A DNA stretch of 64,000 nt from Streptomyces rubiginosohelvolus (GCF_014649875.1 NZ_BMTW01000006.1:124001-188000), one strand, 5' to 3'; counted from the first letter of the stretch, positions 42,826 through 55,921 are shown. Numbers and translations are program-made. The notes: generated from the sequence alone by a model not told the origin.

Positions 42826-43173
42826 GAAGCGGGCCGCGCGGATGGAACCGGGCCGGTGGAACGATCCGGGCCGGCGGCAGATGCGGGCCGACGGAACGGG
42901 CCGGGTCCCGCGGCTGTCCCCGATCCGGAACGGGCCCTGAACGGGACCTTGTTCGTATCGTTCCGGAGTGCCGTCGTGCCCGATCGGGCACGACGGCACT
43001 CCGGCTTCGACCTGGTCCGAGCCTTCCGGCATGACACCCGGCTTTCGGGACAGGCGCTGACCCACAGCGCCCCACGCAACCGCGCGCGGAACGGCGGCTT
43101 CCGCCGCCGCACCCGTCCGAGCGGTGACGTGACGGGGTGCACGACGTCCCCCACAGCCGGAAGAAGGTCCCCC
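42826..43173. other. Intergenic region with a 42-base palindrome
   Basis: 348 bases between the racemase and DUF3159 genes. The first part has repeated CGGGCCG-like units. A perfect 42-base palindrome follows at 42963-43004. I see no convincing gene. Confidence 0.5.
42963..43004. terminator. Perfect 42-base palindrome
   Basis: Arms of 21 bases meet at 42983/42984. Probably a terminator, although it lies 138 bases after the racemase stop; a recombination or regulatory site is possible. Confidence 0.6.
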
Positions 43174-43920
43174 GTGGCGATCCACCACACGCAGCAACCG
43201 CTGGACGCCGGACGACCCGTCCCGGAAGCCGACGAGCGGCCGTCTGCGGCCGAACCTCGTCCTGACGCAGGGCCCGGGGCGCGGCAGCACCCGGAGCAGG
43301 CTCACCGGCAGCGGCCCTCCGCCCTGGAACAAGCAGGCGGCGTACGCGGATTGATCTACTCCGCGCTCCCGGTCCTCGCCTTCGTCATCGGCAACAACAT
43401 CGGCGGGCTGAAGACGGCGATCATCGCCGCCCTGGCCCTCTCCGTGGTGATCGCGGCGGAGCGCCTGCTCCGCAAGGAATCGATCATGCCCGCGGTCGGC
43501 GGCGTCTTCGGCGTGGCCATCGCCGCAGGGATCTCCTGGTGGACCGGATCCGCCAAGGACTACTTCCTCATCGGCATCTGGTCCAACCTGGCCGCCGCCC
43601 TGGTCTTCGGGATCTCCGTCCTCGCGCGCCGCCCGCTGGCGGGCGTGCTGTGGAACTCCATGACCGGCAGGGGCACGGCCTGGCAGGAGGACCGGCGCTC
43701 GCGGCGCGACTTCTCCATCGCCACACTCGTCCTCACCGTCATCTTCGCCGCCCGTTTCGCCGTCCAGCAGTACCTCTACCAGGCCGACGAGGTCGGCACG
43801 CTGGGCACCGCGAAGATCATCATGGGCTACCCGCTGCTGGCCGTCGGACTGCTCGCCGTCGCCTGGGCCGCCCGCGCGTCGCACCGCCGCCTGCGTGCGG
43901 CGGGACACGCGGAACACTGA
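43174..43920 (+). CDS. DUF3159 membrane protein
   Basis: 248 residues. The first 65 are polar and disordered. Then come about six helices: LIYSALPVLAFVIGNNIGG, AIIAALALSVVIAAERLL, PAVGGVFGVAIAAGISWW, LIGIWSNLAAALVFGISVL, and two more after a cytoplasmic loop with GRGTAWQEDRRSRRDF. The DUF3159 order is plain; the family is actinobacterial and its role unknown. GTG 43174 has an AAGAAGG site. Convergent with the aldehyde dehydrogenase gene. Confidence 0.85.
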   Translation: MAIHHTQQPLDAGRPVPEADERPSAAEPRPDAGPGARQHPEQAHRQRPSALEQAGGVRGLIYSALPVLAFVIGNNIGGLKTAIIAALALSVVIAAERLLRKESIMPAVGGVFGVAIAAGISWWTGSAKDYFLIGIWSNLAAALVFGISVLARRPLAGVLWNSMTGRGTAWQEDRRSRRDFSIATLVLTVIFAARFAVQQYLYQADEVGTLGTAKIIMGYPLLAVGLLAVAWAARASHRRLRAAGHAEH

Positions 43921-43986
43921 GAGGGGCTGACGCGGCGGCCCCGGCCGGGCAGAGGACCGCCGCCTCCAGGCATCCGACGTGAGGCT

Positions 43987-45510
43987 CTAGAAGAACCCGA
44001 GCTTCTTCGGGCTGTACGAAACCAAGAGGTTCTTCGTCTGCTGGTAGTGCTCCAGCATCATCTTGTGGTTCTCCCTGCCGATGCCCGACTGCTTGTAGCC
44101 TCCGAACGCAGCGTGCGCCGGGTACGCGTGGTAGCAGTTCGTCCAGACCCTGCCCGCCTTGATCCCGCGCCCCGCCCGGTAGGCCGTGTTCACGTCGCGG
44201 GTCCAGACTCCGGCGCCCAGCCCGTACAGGGTGTCGTTCGCCGTGCTGATGGCGTCGTCGAAGTCGGTGAAGGACGTCACGGCCACGACCGGGCCGAAGA
44301 TCTCCTCCTGGAAGACCCGCATCCGGTTGTCGCCCTCGAAGACCGTCGGCTGGACGTAGTAGCCGCCCTCCAGGTCACCGCCGTGCTCGACGCGCTGACC
44401 TCCCGTCAGGATCTTCGCCCCCTCCTGCTGGCCGATGTCCAGGTACGAAAGGATCTTCTGCAGCTGGTCGTTGGAGGCCTGGGCGCCGATCATCGTGTCG
44501 GTGTCCAGCGGGTGGCCCGGCACGATCTGTTCCGTGCGGGCGATGGCCGCTTCCAGGAACGCGCCGTAGTGGCCGCGCTGGATGAGAGCGCGCGACGGGC
44601 ACGTACACACCTCGCCCTGGTTGAGGGCGAACATCGTGAACCCTTCGAGGGCCTTGTCGAGGAAGTCGTCGTCGGCGCGCGAGACGTCGTCGAAGAAGAT
44701 GTTCGGCGACTTGCCGCCCAGCTCCAGCGTCACCGGCTTGATGTTCTCGGAGGCGTACTGCATGATCAGCCGCCCCGTCGTGGTCTCACCCGTGAAGGCG
44801 ATCTTCGCGACGCGCGGGCTGGAGGCGAGCGGCTTGCCGGCCTCCGCTCCGAAGCCGTTGACGACGTTGACGACGCCCGGCGGCAGCAGATCCGCCACCA
44901 GGCTCAGCCAGTAGTGGATCGAGGCGGGCGTCTGCTCGGCCGGCTTGAGGACCACCGCGTTGCCCGCGGCGAGCGCCGGGGCGAGCTTCCAGGTGGCCAT
45001 CAGGATGGGGAAGTTCCACGGGATGATCTGCCCGACCACGCCCAGCGGCTCGTGGAAGTGGTACGCGACGGTGTCGTCGTCGATCTCGCTGAGCGAACCC
45101 TCCTGGGCGCGCAGCGCTCCCGCGAAATAGCGGAAGTGGTCGATGGCGAGCGGGATGTCCGCCGCCAGGGTCTCCCGCACGGGTTTGCCGTTCTCCCAGC
45201 TCTCTGCGACCGCCAGCTCCTCCAGGTGGGCCTCCATCCGGTCGGCGATCCTGTTCAGCACCGACGCCCGGTCCCCGGCGGACGTGGCGCCCCAGCCCGG
45301 AGCCGCCGCATGGGCCGCGTCCAGGGCCCGTTCGACGTCCTCGGACGTGCCGCGCGCGATCTCGGTGAACGGGCGGCCGTTGACGGGGCTCGGGTTCTCG
45401 AAGTACTGGCCCCGGGCCGGCGGCACGTACTCCCCGCCGATCCAGTGGTCGTAGCGGGACGCGTACGTGACGATCGCGCCCTCGGTGCCCGGCGCAGCGT
45501 AACGGGTCAT
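43987..45510 (-). CDS. NAD-dependent aldehyde dehydrogenase
   Basis: 507 residues. The NAD-binding [20 protein letters not shown] region, the general base in [10 protein letters not shown] and the catalytic cysteine in [11 protein letters not shown] are all present, as is the C-terminal [15 protein letters not shown]. This is the ExaC/AldA class that oxidises acetaldehyde or other short aldehydes and alcohol-derived products. ATG 45510 has a GGAGG site. The GAF regulator gene lies 101 bases upstream on the same strand, with an inverted repeat between them. Confidence 0.94.
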   Translation of the reverse strand: MTRYAAPGTEGAIVTYASRYDHWIGGEYVPPARGQYFENPSPVNGRPFTEIARGTSEDVERALDAAHAAAPGWGATSAGDRASVLNRIADRMEAHLEELAVAESWENGKPVRETLAADIPLAIDHFRYFAGALRAQEGSLSEIDDDTVAYHFHEPLGVVGQIIPWNFPILMATWKLAPALAAGNAVVLKPAEQTPASIHYWLSLVADLLPPGVVNVVNGFGAEAGKPLASSPRVAKIAFTGETTTGRLIMQYASENIKPVTLELGGKSPNIFFDDVSRADDDFLDKALEGFTMFALNQGEVCTCPSRALIQRGHYGAFLEAAIARTEQIVPGHPLDTDTMIGAQASNDQLQKILSYLDIGQQEGAKILTGGQRVEHGGDLEGGYYVQPTVFEGDNRMRVFQEEIFGPVVAVTSFTDFDDAISTANDTLYGLGAGVWTRDVNTAYRAGRGIKAGRVWTNCYHAYPAHAAFGGYKQSGIGRENHKMMLEHYQQTKNLLVSYSPKKLGFF

Positions 45511-45580
45511 CTCTGTGGCCTCCCGGATCCGGTGCCGCCCGCCGTTGGACGGCCCTCGGCGCGAGGCTAGGGACGGGGAC

Positions 45581-45599
45581 GTTGCAAGCGCGTTGCAAC
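45581..45599. promoter_or_regulatory. Inverted repeat before the aldehyde dehydrogenase gene
   Basis: GTTGCAA (45581-45587) and TTGCAAC (45593-45599), perfect 7-base arms 5 apart, 71-89 bases before the dehydrogenase start. Likely operator for the GAF-domain regulator. Confidence 0.6.
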
Positions 45600-45611
45600 G
45601 TCGGGCGGCTG

Positions 45612-46907
45612 TCAGCCGCGTTGCTCGGCGTCGAGCCCGCGGACCCGGGCCTGCAACGCCGGCCGCTGGTTCGCCGGGACCGCCCCGGCCAGCGCGCGCC
45701 ACACCGGCAGGTCCTCCTCGCCCCACGGGCTGTACGCCCAGTCGGCGAGCAGCCCCGGATCACCCCGGGCGATCAGCGCGGCCCGCAACTGCTCCTCGAT
45801 CCGCCGCCGCAGTCGTACGACCGCGGGGGCCCCGGACCCCGGCAGCAGCGGGCCCGCGTACGCGTCCAGCGCCGCCGCCACCGCGCCCGAACCCAGCCGG
45901 CGCGTCACCGTGTCGAAATCGGCGTCCACTGGGACGGCCAGCCGGTACGGGCGTGAGTCCAGCAGATCGGGTCCCAGCAGCCGCCGGAGCCGGGAGAGCT
46001 CCGCCCGCAGCGTCACCGGGGTCACCGACTCGTCCTCGTACAGCTCGATCAGCAACTCGTCCCCGCTCAGGCCCTCCGGACGACGGGCCAGGGCGACCAG
46101 GATCTCGCTGTGCCGCCGGCTGAGCCGCAGCCGCCGTCCGTGCGCAACCAACAGCGCCTCGTCCCGGCCCAGCGCACTCAGCCGCACCGCATCGACGTCG
46201 GGCCCGGCCGGCGGTGTCAGCAGCGCGAGGTGCGACTCGGCGGCCCGGGCCACCGCCTGGACGAAGGCCAGACTGTGCGGATGGGCGAGCCTGTCCCCGC
46301 CCGTGATGTCCACGGCTCCCAGCACCCGGCCCGTCCGGGGATCGTGCAAGGGTGCCGCCGCGCAGGTCCACTGCTGGACCGGCCGCAGGAAGTGCTCGGC
46401 CGCGAAGACCTGGACGGGACGGTCCACCGCGATGGCCGTTCCCGGCGCGTTCGTCCCCGCCACGGACTCGGCCCAGCGGGCGCCCTCCACGAAGTTCATC
46501 GCTCCGGCCGCCCGCCGCGCCGCCGTGTGGCCCTCGACCCACAGGAGGCGGCCGTGGGCGTCGCAGACGGCCAGCAGATGTTCCCCGTCCGCGGCGTAGG
46601 CCCCCATCAGCTCACGGATCACGGGCATCGCCCGGGCCAAGGGGTGTGCCGCCCGGTAAGGCCCCAGTTCGTCCGGGCCGAGCTCCACGACGGGGGCCTC
46701 GTCCGGGCTGACCCTCGCCCGCGCCGAGCGCCGCCAGGACGCACCGACCACCGCGCGCACCGGCCGCTCCAGCCGCCCCGCCGAGGTGAACACATCGTGG
46801 GCGCGGCGCAGCACGCCGCTCCGTTCACCGGGATCGGCGTCCGCCGCCAGGGCCACCCAGGGATCCGTCAACTCACCCTCCCGTCCAGGGCCGTCGTGCT
46901 CTCCCAT
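45612..46907 (-). CDS. GAF-domain transcriptional regulator with C-terminal winged helix
   Basis: 431 residues. The first 250 form an AcoR-like sensor with a GAF domain ([37 protein letters not shown]). There is no sigma-54 AAA domain. Instead residues about 275-340 hold a winged-helix of the OmpR/BTAD type ([20 protein letters not shown], then [15 protein letters not shown]). AcoR-type sensors respond to acetoin or aldehydes, which fits the dehydrogenase downstream. ATG 46907 lacks a strong ribosome site; an upstream in-frame start at 46934 is possible. Confidence 0.88.
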   Translation of the reverse strand: MGEHDGPGREGELTDPWVALAADADPGERSGVLRRAHDVFTSAGRLERPVRAVVGASWRRSARARVSPDEAPVVELGPDELGPYRAAHPLARAMPVIRELMGAYAADGEHLLAVCDAHGRLLWVEGHTAARRAAGAMNFVEGARWAESVAGTNAPGTAIAVDRPVQVFAAEHFLRPVQQWTCAAAPLHDPRTGRVLGAVDITGGDRLAHPHSLAFVQAVARAAESHLALLTPPAGPDVDAVRLSALGRDEALLVAHGRRLRLSRRHSEILVALARRPEGLSGDELLIELYEDESVTPVTLRAELSRLRRLLGPDLLDSRPYRLAVPVDADFDTVTRRLGSGAVAAALDAYAGPLLPGSGAPAVVRLRRRIEEQLRAALIARGDPGLLADWAYSPWGEEDLPVWRALAGAVPANQRPALQARVRGLDAEQRG

Positions 46908-46978
46908 CGTCGTCGCCGTCGGCCTCCGCGACAACCTCGGTGCGGAGAGTCATCACCACGGGTGACGCAGGAGGGAGC

Positions 46979-47566
46979 TCAGGCGACGTCGCGGACGAGC
47001 CGGAGGTAGCGCTCCCAGTCCCAGTGGACGCCCGGATCGGTGTGGTCGCTGCCCGGAACCTCGTGGTGGCCGACGATGTGGTCCCGGTCCTTGGGGATGC
47101 CGTGGCGGTCGCAGATGTCGGCGGTGAGCACGGCGGACCGCCGGTACATGACGTCCGTGAAGAACTCCGGGCGGTCCACCCACCCTTCGTGCTCGATACC
47201 GACGCTCCGGGTGTTCCAGCTCCAGTTGCCCGCGTGCCAGGCGATGTCCTTCTCCCGTACGCACTGGGCGACATGGCCGTCGCCGGAGCGCACCACGTAG
47301 TGGGCCGACACCTGCTTGGAGGGGGTGCGGAAGATACCGGCGGTCGGCGTGAACAACTGCTGGGCGACATGGATGACGACACGGTCGATCCGGCGCTCGG
47401 AAGGGCGGGTGGGGACGGTGTAGTTGACGGGGGCGGCCGGAACCCACAGGGCCGTCGCGTAGTCGGTCGGGCCCTGGGGCGCGGCCACGGCCCGCACCGA
47501 CGACGGCAGGACGGCCGCCGCACCCATCGTCGCGGCGGCGTACTGGATCAACCTTCTGCGGTGCAA
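46979..47566 (-). CDS. Exported N-acetylmuramoyl-L-alanine amidase (Amidase_2 / PGRP)
   Basis: 195 residues if started at TTG 47566, which has an AGGAG site 5 bases upstream. This gives HRRRLIQYAAATMGAAA as an export signal, possibly Tat. The amidase core has VVIHVAQQ (zinc His), GHVAQCVREKDIAWHAGN, VGIEHEG, and DHIVGHHEVPG with a later DHTDPG (zinc His and catalytic residues). It cleaves the amide between muramic acid and the peptide stem in the wall. An ATG at 47668 is the alternative but would bury the signal. Confidence 0.88.
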   Translation of the reverse strand: MHRRRLIQYAAATMGAAAVLPSSVRAVAAPQGPTDYATALWVPAAPVNYTVPTRPSERRIDRVVIHVAQQLFTPTAGIFRTPSKQVSAHYVVRSGDGHVAQCVREKDIAWHAGNWSWNTRSVGIEHEGWVDRPEFFTDVMYRRSAVLTADICDRHGIPKDRDHIVGHHEVPGSDHTDPGVHWDWERYLRLVRDVA

Positions 47567-47784
47567 CAGCGCTCCTGGGACTGGGCTGGACCGGCCGGAC
47601 CCGGGGGATGGGCCGGCCCGGGGCCCCGGCTCGTCGATCACCCCTGCCGCAGCAGATGACGAGCGCATCGGATGTCCGGTTCCCCGCAGCCGCCTCCGGA
47701 CGTGTGCGGCTCCCGTACATCCGGACAACGCCAATCCGTCCTCCGGTTCCCGGAGGACGCAGCCTCCCCCGGGAACCGGCCCTG

Positions 47785-49187
47785 TCAGACCGCCACGCCC
47801 ACCCCGTCCGCCGCTCCGTCCTCAACACCCGCCAGCGCCCCCGCCGGATCGTCGTCCGCCGGTCCGGCGGGCACCCACCGTCCGCGCTCCTTGCGGTAGG
47901 GCCACCACCGCCCGTCCCGGTCGAACCGGAGCTGGAGGTCGGCGCCCGCCACGGTCCAGCGGGCCCGCCCGCTCGCCCGCAGGGCCGGACGCTCACCGGC
48001 CTCCCACGCCTCGCCGAGCCGGGCACGGGCCCGCCCCAGGTCCTCCGGGTCCGGCGCCCACTCCTCGTCGAGCACGGCGAGTGCCGCGACCCCGCCGTAC
48101 CGCCAGGCGCGCACTGCCGCGTCCAGATCCGCGGACGGGCGGCCGGACCCCGCGGCCAGCCGGGCCCCGATCCGCGCATCCGGCCGGGCGTCCGCGGCCA
48201 GCCGTACCGCGTCCTGCTGCGGAGTCAGCTCCACCGCGAGCGGCTGCTCCTCGTGCCCCGGGGCCAGCGCGTCCAGCAGCATCCGGTGGGCCCGCACCGC
48301 GCTGTCGGCCGCCAGCACCTCCAGCGCCGCCGGGTCGATGCCGGGCGCGGGCGGGGTCTCCGTGTCCAGCGACGGCCCGAGCCCTGGAGTGTCGGGGGCC
48401 GACGGGGGAGCGGGGAGCGGCGGAAGGATGCCGGCCGCCGCGAACGCCTCCCCGGCCGGGACCCCGCGATTATCCCGCTCCGCATCGCCGGTGGCCTCGC
48501 CTTCCTCTCCGTCTCCCAGCCGGACCGCACGGACGGCGCTGCGCACCTGGAGCTCGTCCAGCAGCCGCCGCTCCTCGCGCCCTCGCATCAGCAGCAGGAC
48601 GAACGGGTCCTCGTCCAGCAGCCGCGCCACCTGGTAGCAGAGGGCGCCCGAATGCGGGCAGTGGTCCCAGGCCCCGCAGGTGCACTCCGGCTCCAGGTCC
48701 CCGATGCCCGGCAGCAGCTCGACCCCGGCACCCGCCGCGTCCTCCACCAGATGCGGCGGCATCTCCCGGTCCAGCAGCGCCGCGATGTGCCCGGCCCGGT
48801 CCACGGCCATGTCCAGGAACCGGTCCCAGGCGCCCGCGCCGAGCTGCTGGAGCAGGACGTCGCTGCGGTAGGCCGTCCCGTCGCGGTCCCGCACCATCGC
48901 CGTGATCCGCCCCGGCCGTACGGAGACCGCCCCGACCCCGCCCTTCCGGGCCAACTGGCGGCCCTGCTTCAGCTGCTGGCCGTCCAGCGCCGTGTCCTCC
49001 AGGGCCTGGAGCCACGCCCGGCCCCACCAGGACGTGGCGAAACCCCGGCCGTGCGCGGGGGGAAGCGCCGCGAACGTACGCTCCGGTCCGCGCCCGCCGA
49101 CCCGCGAAGCGCTGGCCCCGTCGTCCCCTTCCGAGCCGTCCACCCCGTACGGGGAGTCGTCCTCGTAGTCGTATCCGTAGTCATCGC

Positions 49188-49191
<4 letters not shown>
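47785..49191 (-). CDS. SWIM zinc-finger protein
   Basis: 468 residues. After an acidic tyrosine-rich start comes SWWGRAWLQALEDTALDG, a conserved element of this family, and then the SWIM finger ECTCGAWDHCPHSGALCYQV, with its C-x-C and C-x-H metal ligands near residue 180. The rest is helical and low-complexity, ending WWPYRKERGRWVP. SWIM fingers bind DNA or proteins. The ATG overlaps the helicase stop (ATGA), so both are made together and probably act as one complex. Confidence 0.87.
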
Positions 49192-52187
<2,996 letters not shown>

Positions 52188-52448
52188 AGGAATGGCTGAT
52201 TCCTCAAACTTGACTAGTGGGCGGAGTCGCCGAGGGTACTCCACTTCGCTCGGCGGCGTGTCGTTCTTTCGTGTGGCGTACGTCACGCTTCCTGCCGGCC
52301 GGGTCTCGATGGTGCAGCCAGCCCCACCACCGGACACGGGGGTCTGCCCCAGGGGGATCAGGGTGGTGGCGCCATGGCTGCCATCGGCCCTCGGTCCGTA
52401 CGTTCGATGAGGTCAGCGCCGTGAAGGTTCCAGAGACCGGAGACGTCC

Positions 52449-53543
52449 ATGCCCCAGGCGACAGCCACTGCTGCGGATCCCGCCGAAGCCGGCGGTGCGG
52501 ATCCCGCCGACGAAAGCAGCCCGGAGCGCCGGGCCGCCGCGCACGTCGAGGCGACCGGGAGCGACTTCGCGCCGCTGTTGCGTGCCGCCAGGGACCAGGG
52601 TCTGCTGGAGCGCCGCACGGACCGGTATGTGCTCGGCATCGCCGCCAATCTCGCGGCCCTGGGCGCGCTGATCACCGGCTTCGTCCTGTTGGGCGACACC
52701 TGGTGGAGCCTGCTCCTCACCCTGCCGCTGGCGGTCCTGTGGACCCGTACGGCCTTCGTCGCCCATGACGCGGGGCATGCCCAGATATCCGCGGACCGCA
52801 GGACGAGCAGGCTGATCGCTCTTGTCCACGCCAATCTGCTCCTCGGCATGAACGAGGCGTGGTGGAACGACAAGCACGTACGCCACCACGCCAACCCCAA
52901 CCACGTGGACAAGGACCCCGATGTCGGCGTCGGCGCCCTGGTCTGGACCCAGAAGCAGGCGGAGCAGAGGGAAGGCTTCGCCCGTTGGCTGACCAGGAAC
53001 CAGGCCCGGCTGTTCTTCCCGATGCTGCTGCTCGAAGGCATCGCGCTGAAGATCTACGGATTCCAGTTCCTGCGTCGGCAGCCCCTCCGGGAGCGGGCCG
53101 TCTCGGCGCTGCTGCTCACCGCGCACGTCGCCCTCTACGCGACGCTGCTGTTCAGCACGCTGTCCCCGGGCAAGGCCATCGTCTTCGCACTCGTGCTGCA
53201 CGCGCTGTTCGGCCTCCACCTGGGCCTGGCCTTCGCCCCCAACCACAAGGGGATGGAGATGCCCGACCCCGACGGCGAGCGCTGGGGCCACCTCCAGCGG
53301 CAGGTCCTGACCTCGCGCAACGTCCGTGGCGGCGTCCTGACCGACTGGTTCCTCGGCGGGCTGAACTACCAGATAGAGCACCACCTCTTCCCGAGCATGC
53401 CCCGCCCCCACCTGCGGCTCGCCCAGCCCCTGGTCAGGGCGCACTGCGCCGGCATCGGCATGCCGTACACGGAGACCGGACTGATCGAGTCCTATCGCCA
53501 GGCGCTGGCGCACATGCACGACGTCGGTGAGCCGCTGCGGTAG
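52449..53543 (+). CDS. Membrane fatty acid desaturase
   Basis: 364 residues. The three histidine boxes are HDAGH (106-110), HVRHH (143-147) and QIEHH (near 310), the di-iron ligands of acyl-lipid desaturases. Helices lie around them (NLAALGALITGFVLLGDTWW, LLLTLPLAVLW, and a pair near 215-255). It would introduce a double bond in a membrane acyl chain, using ferredoxin or another electron donor encoded elsewhere. ATG 52449; the ribosome site is weak. Divergent from the helicase. Confidence 0.92.
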   Translation: MPQATATAADPAEAGGADPADESSPERRAAAHVEATGSDFAPLLRAARDQGLLERRTDRYVLGIAANLAALGALITGFVLLGDTWWSLLLTLPLAVLWTRTAFVAHDAGHAQISADRRTSRLIALVHANLLLGMNEAWWNDKHVRHHANPNHVDKDPDVGVGALVWTQKQAEQREGFARWLTRNQARLFFPMLLLEGIALKIYGFQFLRRQPLRERAVSALLLTAHVALYATLLFSTLSPGKAIVFALVLHALFGLHLGLAFAPNHKGMEMPDPDGERWGHLQRQVLTSRNVRGGVLTDWFLGGLNYQIEHHLFPSMPRPHLRLAQPLVRAHCAGIGMPYTETGLIESYRQALAHMHDVGEPLR

Positions 53544-53624
53544 CGCGGGGAGCCGGGGAACGTAAGGGAGCGCGGAGGCGTTCACACAACAGGAGCGGCG
53601 CCGGCCGCGAAGGAGGCGTGGACC

Positions 53625-53807
53625 ATGTCGAATGGTGCGAAGGTCGCTATCGGGGGTGTCCTCGCGGCAGCCGTCCTTTGGCCCCTGATCGGATTCTGGT
53701 GGGCGCTGCTGGTCGTGATCGGTGTCCCCGTGGCGGGCTATCTGCTGCTGGACCCGTCACAGAGGCGCAGGCTCCGCAGAATCAACCGCAAGGAAATCGG
53801 CCGCTGA
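53625..53807 (+). CDS. Small membrane protein (60 residues)
   Basis: 60 residues: two hydrophobic stretches (VAIGGVLAAAVLWPLIGF and WALLVVIGVPVAGYLLL) and a basic C-terminus SQRRRLRRINRKEIGR. ATG 53625 has a strong GAAGGAGG site about 10 bases upstream, so it is likely expressed. It follows the desaturase by 80 bases in the same direction and could help membrane adaptation, but the family is not recognised. Confidence 0.75.
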   Translation: MSNGAKVAIGGVLAAAVLWPLIGFWWALLVVIGVPVAGYLLLDPSQRRRLRRINRKEIGR

Positions 53808-53810
53808 CCC

Positions 53811-53870
53811 AGGACGTCGCAGGGCCGCCCAGGACGTCGCAGGGCCGCCCAGGACGTCACACGGCCTGGG
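53811..53870. repeat. 20-base tandem repeat between convergent genes
   Basis: Units at 53811-53830 and 53831-53850 are identical; a third at 53851-53870 has diverged. The stop codon of the leftward gene (53857-53859) lies in the third unit. Confidence 0.85.
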
Positions 53871-53875
53871 CGGCC
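53843..53875. terminator. Hairpin inside the tandem repeat
   Basis: Arms 53843-53853 and 53865-53875 pair perfectly (11 bases, 11-base loop) at the end of the small membrane protein transcript. Confidence 0.6.
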
Positions 53876-54765
53876 AACCCGTCCAGGGCCATGAGCAGGC
53901 CGGGCAGTGAGGCCCCACGGCCCACGGGAATGACCGTGCCCGGCTCCTCGTCCAGCAGGAACAACGCGATGTCGTCGGTCCGAGCCACCATCGACCACCC
54001 CGGGCCGTCGACGCGCAGCGTACGGGCGTCGCCCGAGGCGTACGAGGAACGGATGCGCCCGGGCGGCGGCGGAGTCTTCGTATAGGCGGTCGCCTCCGAC
54101 AGGGCCCTGCGGACCCCGGGGTGCCGGGGGGACCGGGAGAGGTCGCTCTCCTGATCCCCTCCGGTGTCGTTTCCCGCGTCCGCCTCGGCGTCGCGTCCCA
54201 CCTCTCCCCGGGCGTCGCCGGCCGCCTCCCCGGTGGTGCCGGGCAGTGGGAACTGCGTGTCGTCGATCTGCTCGCGCCACGCCGACCACTGCGCGGCGAT
54301 CTCGTCGGCGCCGAGCCGCCGCTGCGCCGGACCCCAGGCCTCGGCGTCGGGCGGGGTGAGCGGCGCCGGGCCCTCCCCGTCCGTATCCGGATCATGCGGG
54401 TCCGGTACGCCGGGCGCGGAGACGGCCAGGTCCATCGGCCAGCCCGGCAGGGCGCACACCATGGAGCGCTCGTCGGGGGAGAGGTCGTGCTCCATGCCGC
54501 AGTCCCAGGCGGCGATGGCCACGGCCACCTGGGCGGCGTCCTCGACAACGACCGTCCACCGCGCGCCCTCACCGTCCTGGCCGAGGATCAGCCCGTAGCC
54601 CTCCTCGTACGGTTCGAGCGCGAGCGCACCGCACGCGGCGACGTAGTCGTCCCCCAGCACACTCGGGAACCGCGAGGGCGTCAGCAGCATCGCGGTCAGC
54701 ACCAGCAGTGCGTCGTCGGCGGCCGCCTCATCCGCACCGGCCACGGTGCCCTCCCCATCGCTCAT
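53857..54765 (-). CDS. Conserved hypothetical protein
   Basis: 302 residues, acidic and soluble. The first 120 residues form an ordered region (DDALLVLTAMLLTPSRFPSV; GARWTVVVEDAAQVAVAIAA), the middle 80 are low-complexity (G, D, E, A), and the last 80 are ordered again (SYASGDARTLRVDGPGWSMV; VIPVGRGASLPGLLMAL). No known domain or catalytic motif is recognised. Codon bias is typical, and the start at 54765 is reasonable. Convergent with the small membrane protein. No function can be proposed. Confidence 0.75.
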   Translation of the reverse strand: MSDGEGTVAGADEAAADDALLVLTAMLLTPSRFPSVLGDDYVAACGALALEPYEEGYGLILGQDGEGARWTVVVEDAAQVAVAIAAWDCGMEHDLSPDERSMVCALPGWPMDLAVSAPGVPDPHDPDTDGEGPAPLTPPDAEAWGPAQRRLGADEIAAQWSAWREQIDDTQFPLPGTTGEAAGDARGEVGRDAEADAGNDTGGDQESDLSRSPRHPGVRRALSEATAYTKTPPPPGRIRSSYASGDARTLRVDGPGWSMVARTDDIALFLLDEEPGTVIPVGRGASLPGLLMALDGLAAQAV

Positions 54766-55015
54766 CGCCCTGCCCGCCCCATCTCTACGTCCCGCGCTTC
54801 TCGGTTCGTCGTTCCCGGGCCTGTCGTTCCTGGGGCCCGCCGTTCCCTGTCCGTCGGCGCACCCTAACTACTCGGTAACCTTCTCGTCGAGGGCCCGGCG
54901 AGCAAGGGCGAAAGGGGAGCGGACCCGCCCCGTCCGGGTGGGGAGAGCCGAAGAGCAGGGGCGCGCGGGAGGCCTCCGCGTAAGGTTGGACTTCGCGCCG
55001 AACGAGGGGGACAGC

Positions 55016-55921
55016 ATGGTGACGCGGTACGACCGGCTGAAAGAGATTCAGCGGCTGGACCCCGAGCGGGACTTCCTGGAGATCTACCGTCTCACCGTCA
55101 CGTACGAGTTCCCCTGGGACGTCACCCGCGCCCTCGAACTGGCCCTCTACCGCACCTATGCGGTGCCCAGCATCGGCCGACTCCTCGACGAGACAGCGGA
55201 GTTGACGGAGCGCTCCCAGAAGCGCTATGACGACACCGCCCTGTTGCTCGACACGGTGGTGGAGCACGGCTTCGACACCGACGAGGGCCGCACGGCCGTC
55301 CGCAGGATCAACCAGATGCACCGCAGCTACGACATCAGCAACGACGACATGCGCTACGTCCTGTGCACGTTCGTCGTCACACCGAAGCGGTGGCTGGACG
55401 ATTTCGGCTGGCGACGTCTCTGCTGCCACGAGCTGGCCGCCTTCGCCGCCTACTACCGCACGCTCGGCGCGCGGATGGGCATCAAGGACGTTCCGGAAAC
55501 CTACGAGGACTTCGAGCGCACCCTCGACGCCTACGAGGACAAGCATTTCGGCTGGGACGAAGGAGCCCGACGGGTCTCCGACGCCACCTTGGCCCTGATG
55601 GCTTCCTGGTACCCGGCGCCTCTCGCCCCGATGGTGCGCGGCGCGAGCCTCGCGCTCCTGGACGACTCGTTGCTCAAGGCGTTCCGCTACCGCCGCCCGG
55701 GGCCGGTGGCCCGCGGAGTGACCCGGGGAGCGCTGCGGATGCGGGCCCGTGCCGTCCGGCTGCTGCCGCCCCGGCGAAAGCCCCACTACGCGCGCCAGAA
55801 TCCCGAGATCAAGGGATACCCGGACGGGTACGACATCGCGGGGCTCGGCACGTACCCCACACCGGGGGTCCGCGGCTGCCCGGTCCCCGGCCACCGCCCG
55901 GAGCAGACGCCCGCCGAGTGA
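55016..55921 (+). CDS. MpaB-like oxygenase family (DUF2236) protein
   Basis: 301 residues. The DUF2236 order is visible: YEFPWDVTRALELALYRTYA near the start, a conserved HRSYDISNDDMRYVLCTF, then GWRRLCCHELAAFAAYYRTL and GIKDVPETYEDFE. Members such as MpaB, Lcp and rubber-oxygenase-related proteins bind a b-type heme through a histidine. The His of the CCHE region or of QMHRSYD are candidates. Substrate unknown. ATG 55016 has a GAGGGGG site. Upstream lies a 250-base divergent region. Confidence 0.82.
   Translation: MVTRYDRLKEIQRLDPERDFLEIYRLTVTYEFPWDVTRALELALYRTYAVPSIGRLLDETAELTERSQKRYDDTALLLDTVVEHGFDTDEGRTAVRRINQMHRSYDISNDDMRYVLCTFVVTPKRWLDDFGWRRLCCHELAAFAAYYRTLGARMGIKDVPETYEDFERTLDAYEDKHFGWDEGARRVSDATLALMASWYPAPLAPMVRGASLALLDDSLLKAFRYRRPGPVARGVTRGALRMRARAVRLLPPRRKPHYARQNPEIKGYPDGYDIAGLGTYPTPGVRGCPVPGHRPEQTPAE

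Noticed and set aside
38794..43917. A 1707-residue leftward frame
   Set aside because: The real protein starts at 41928 with a signal peptide and ribosome site; upstream it runs antisense to the racemase and DUF3159 genes.
53811..53870. CRISPR-like repeat
   Set aside because: Tandem units without spacers; no cas genes in the window.
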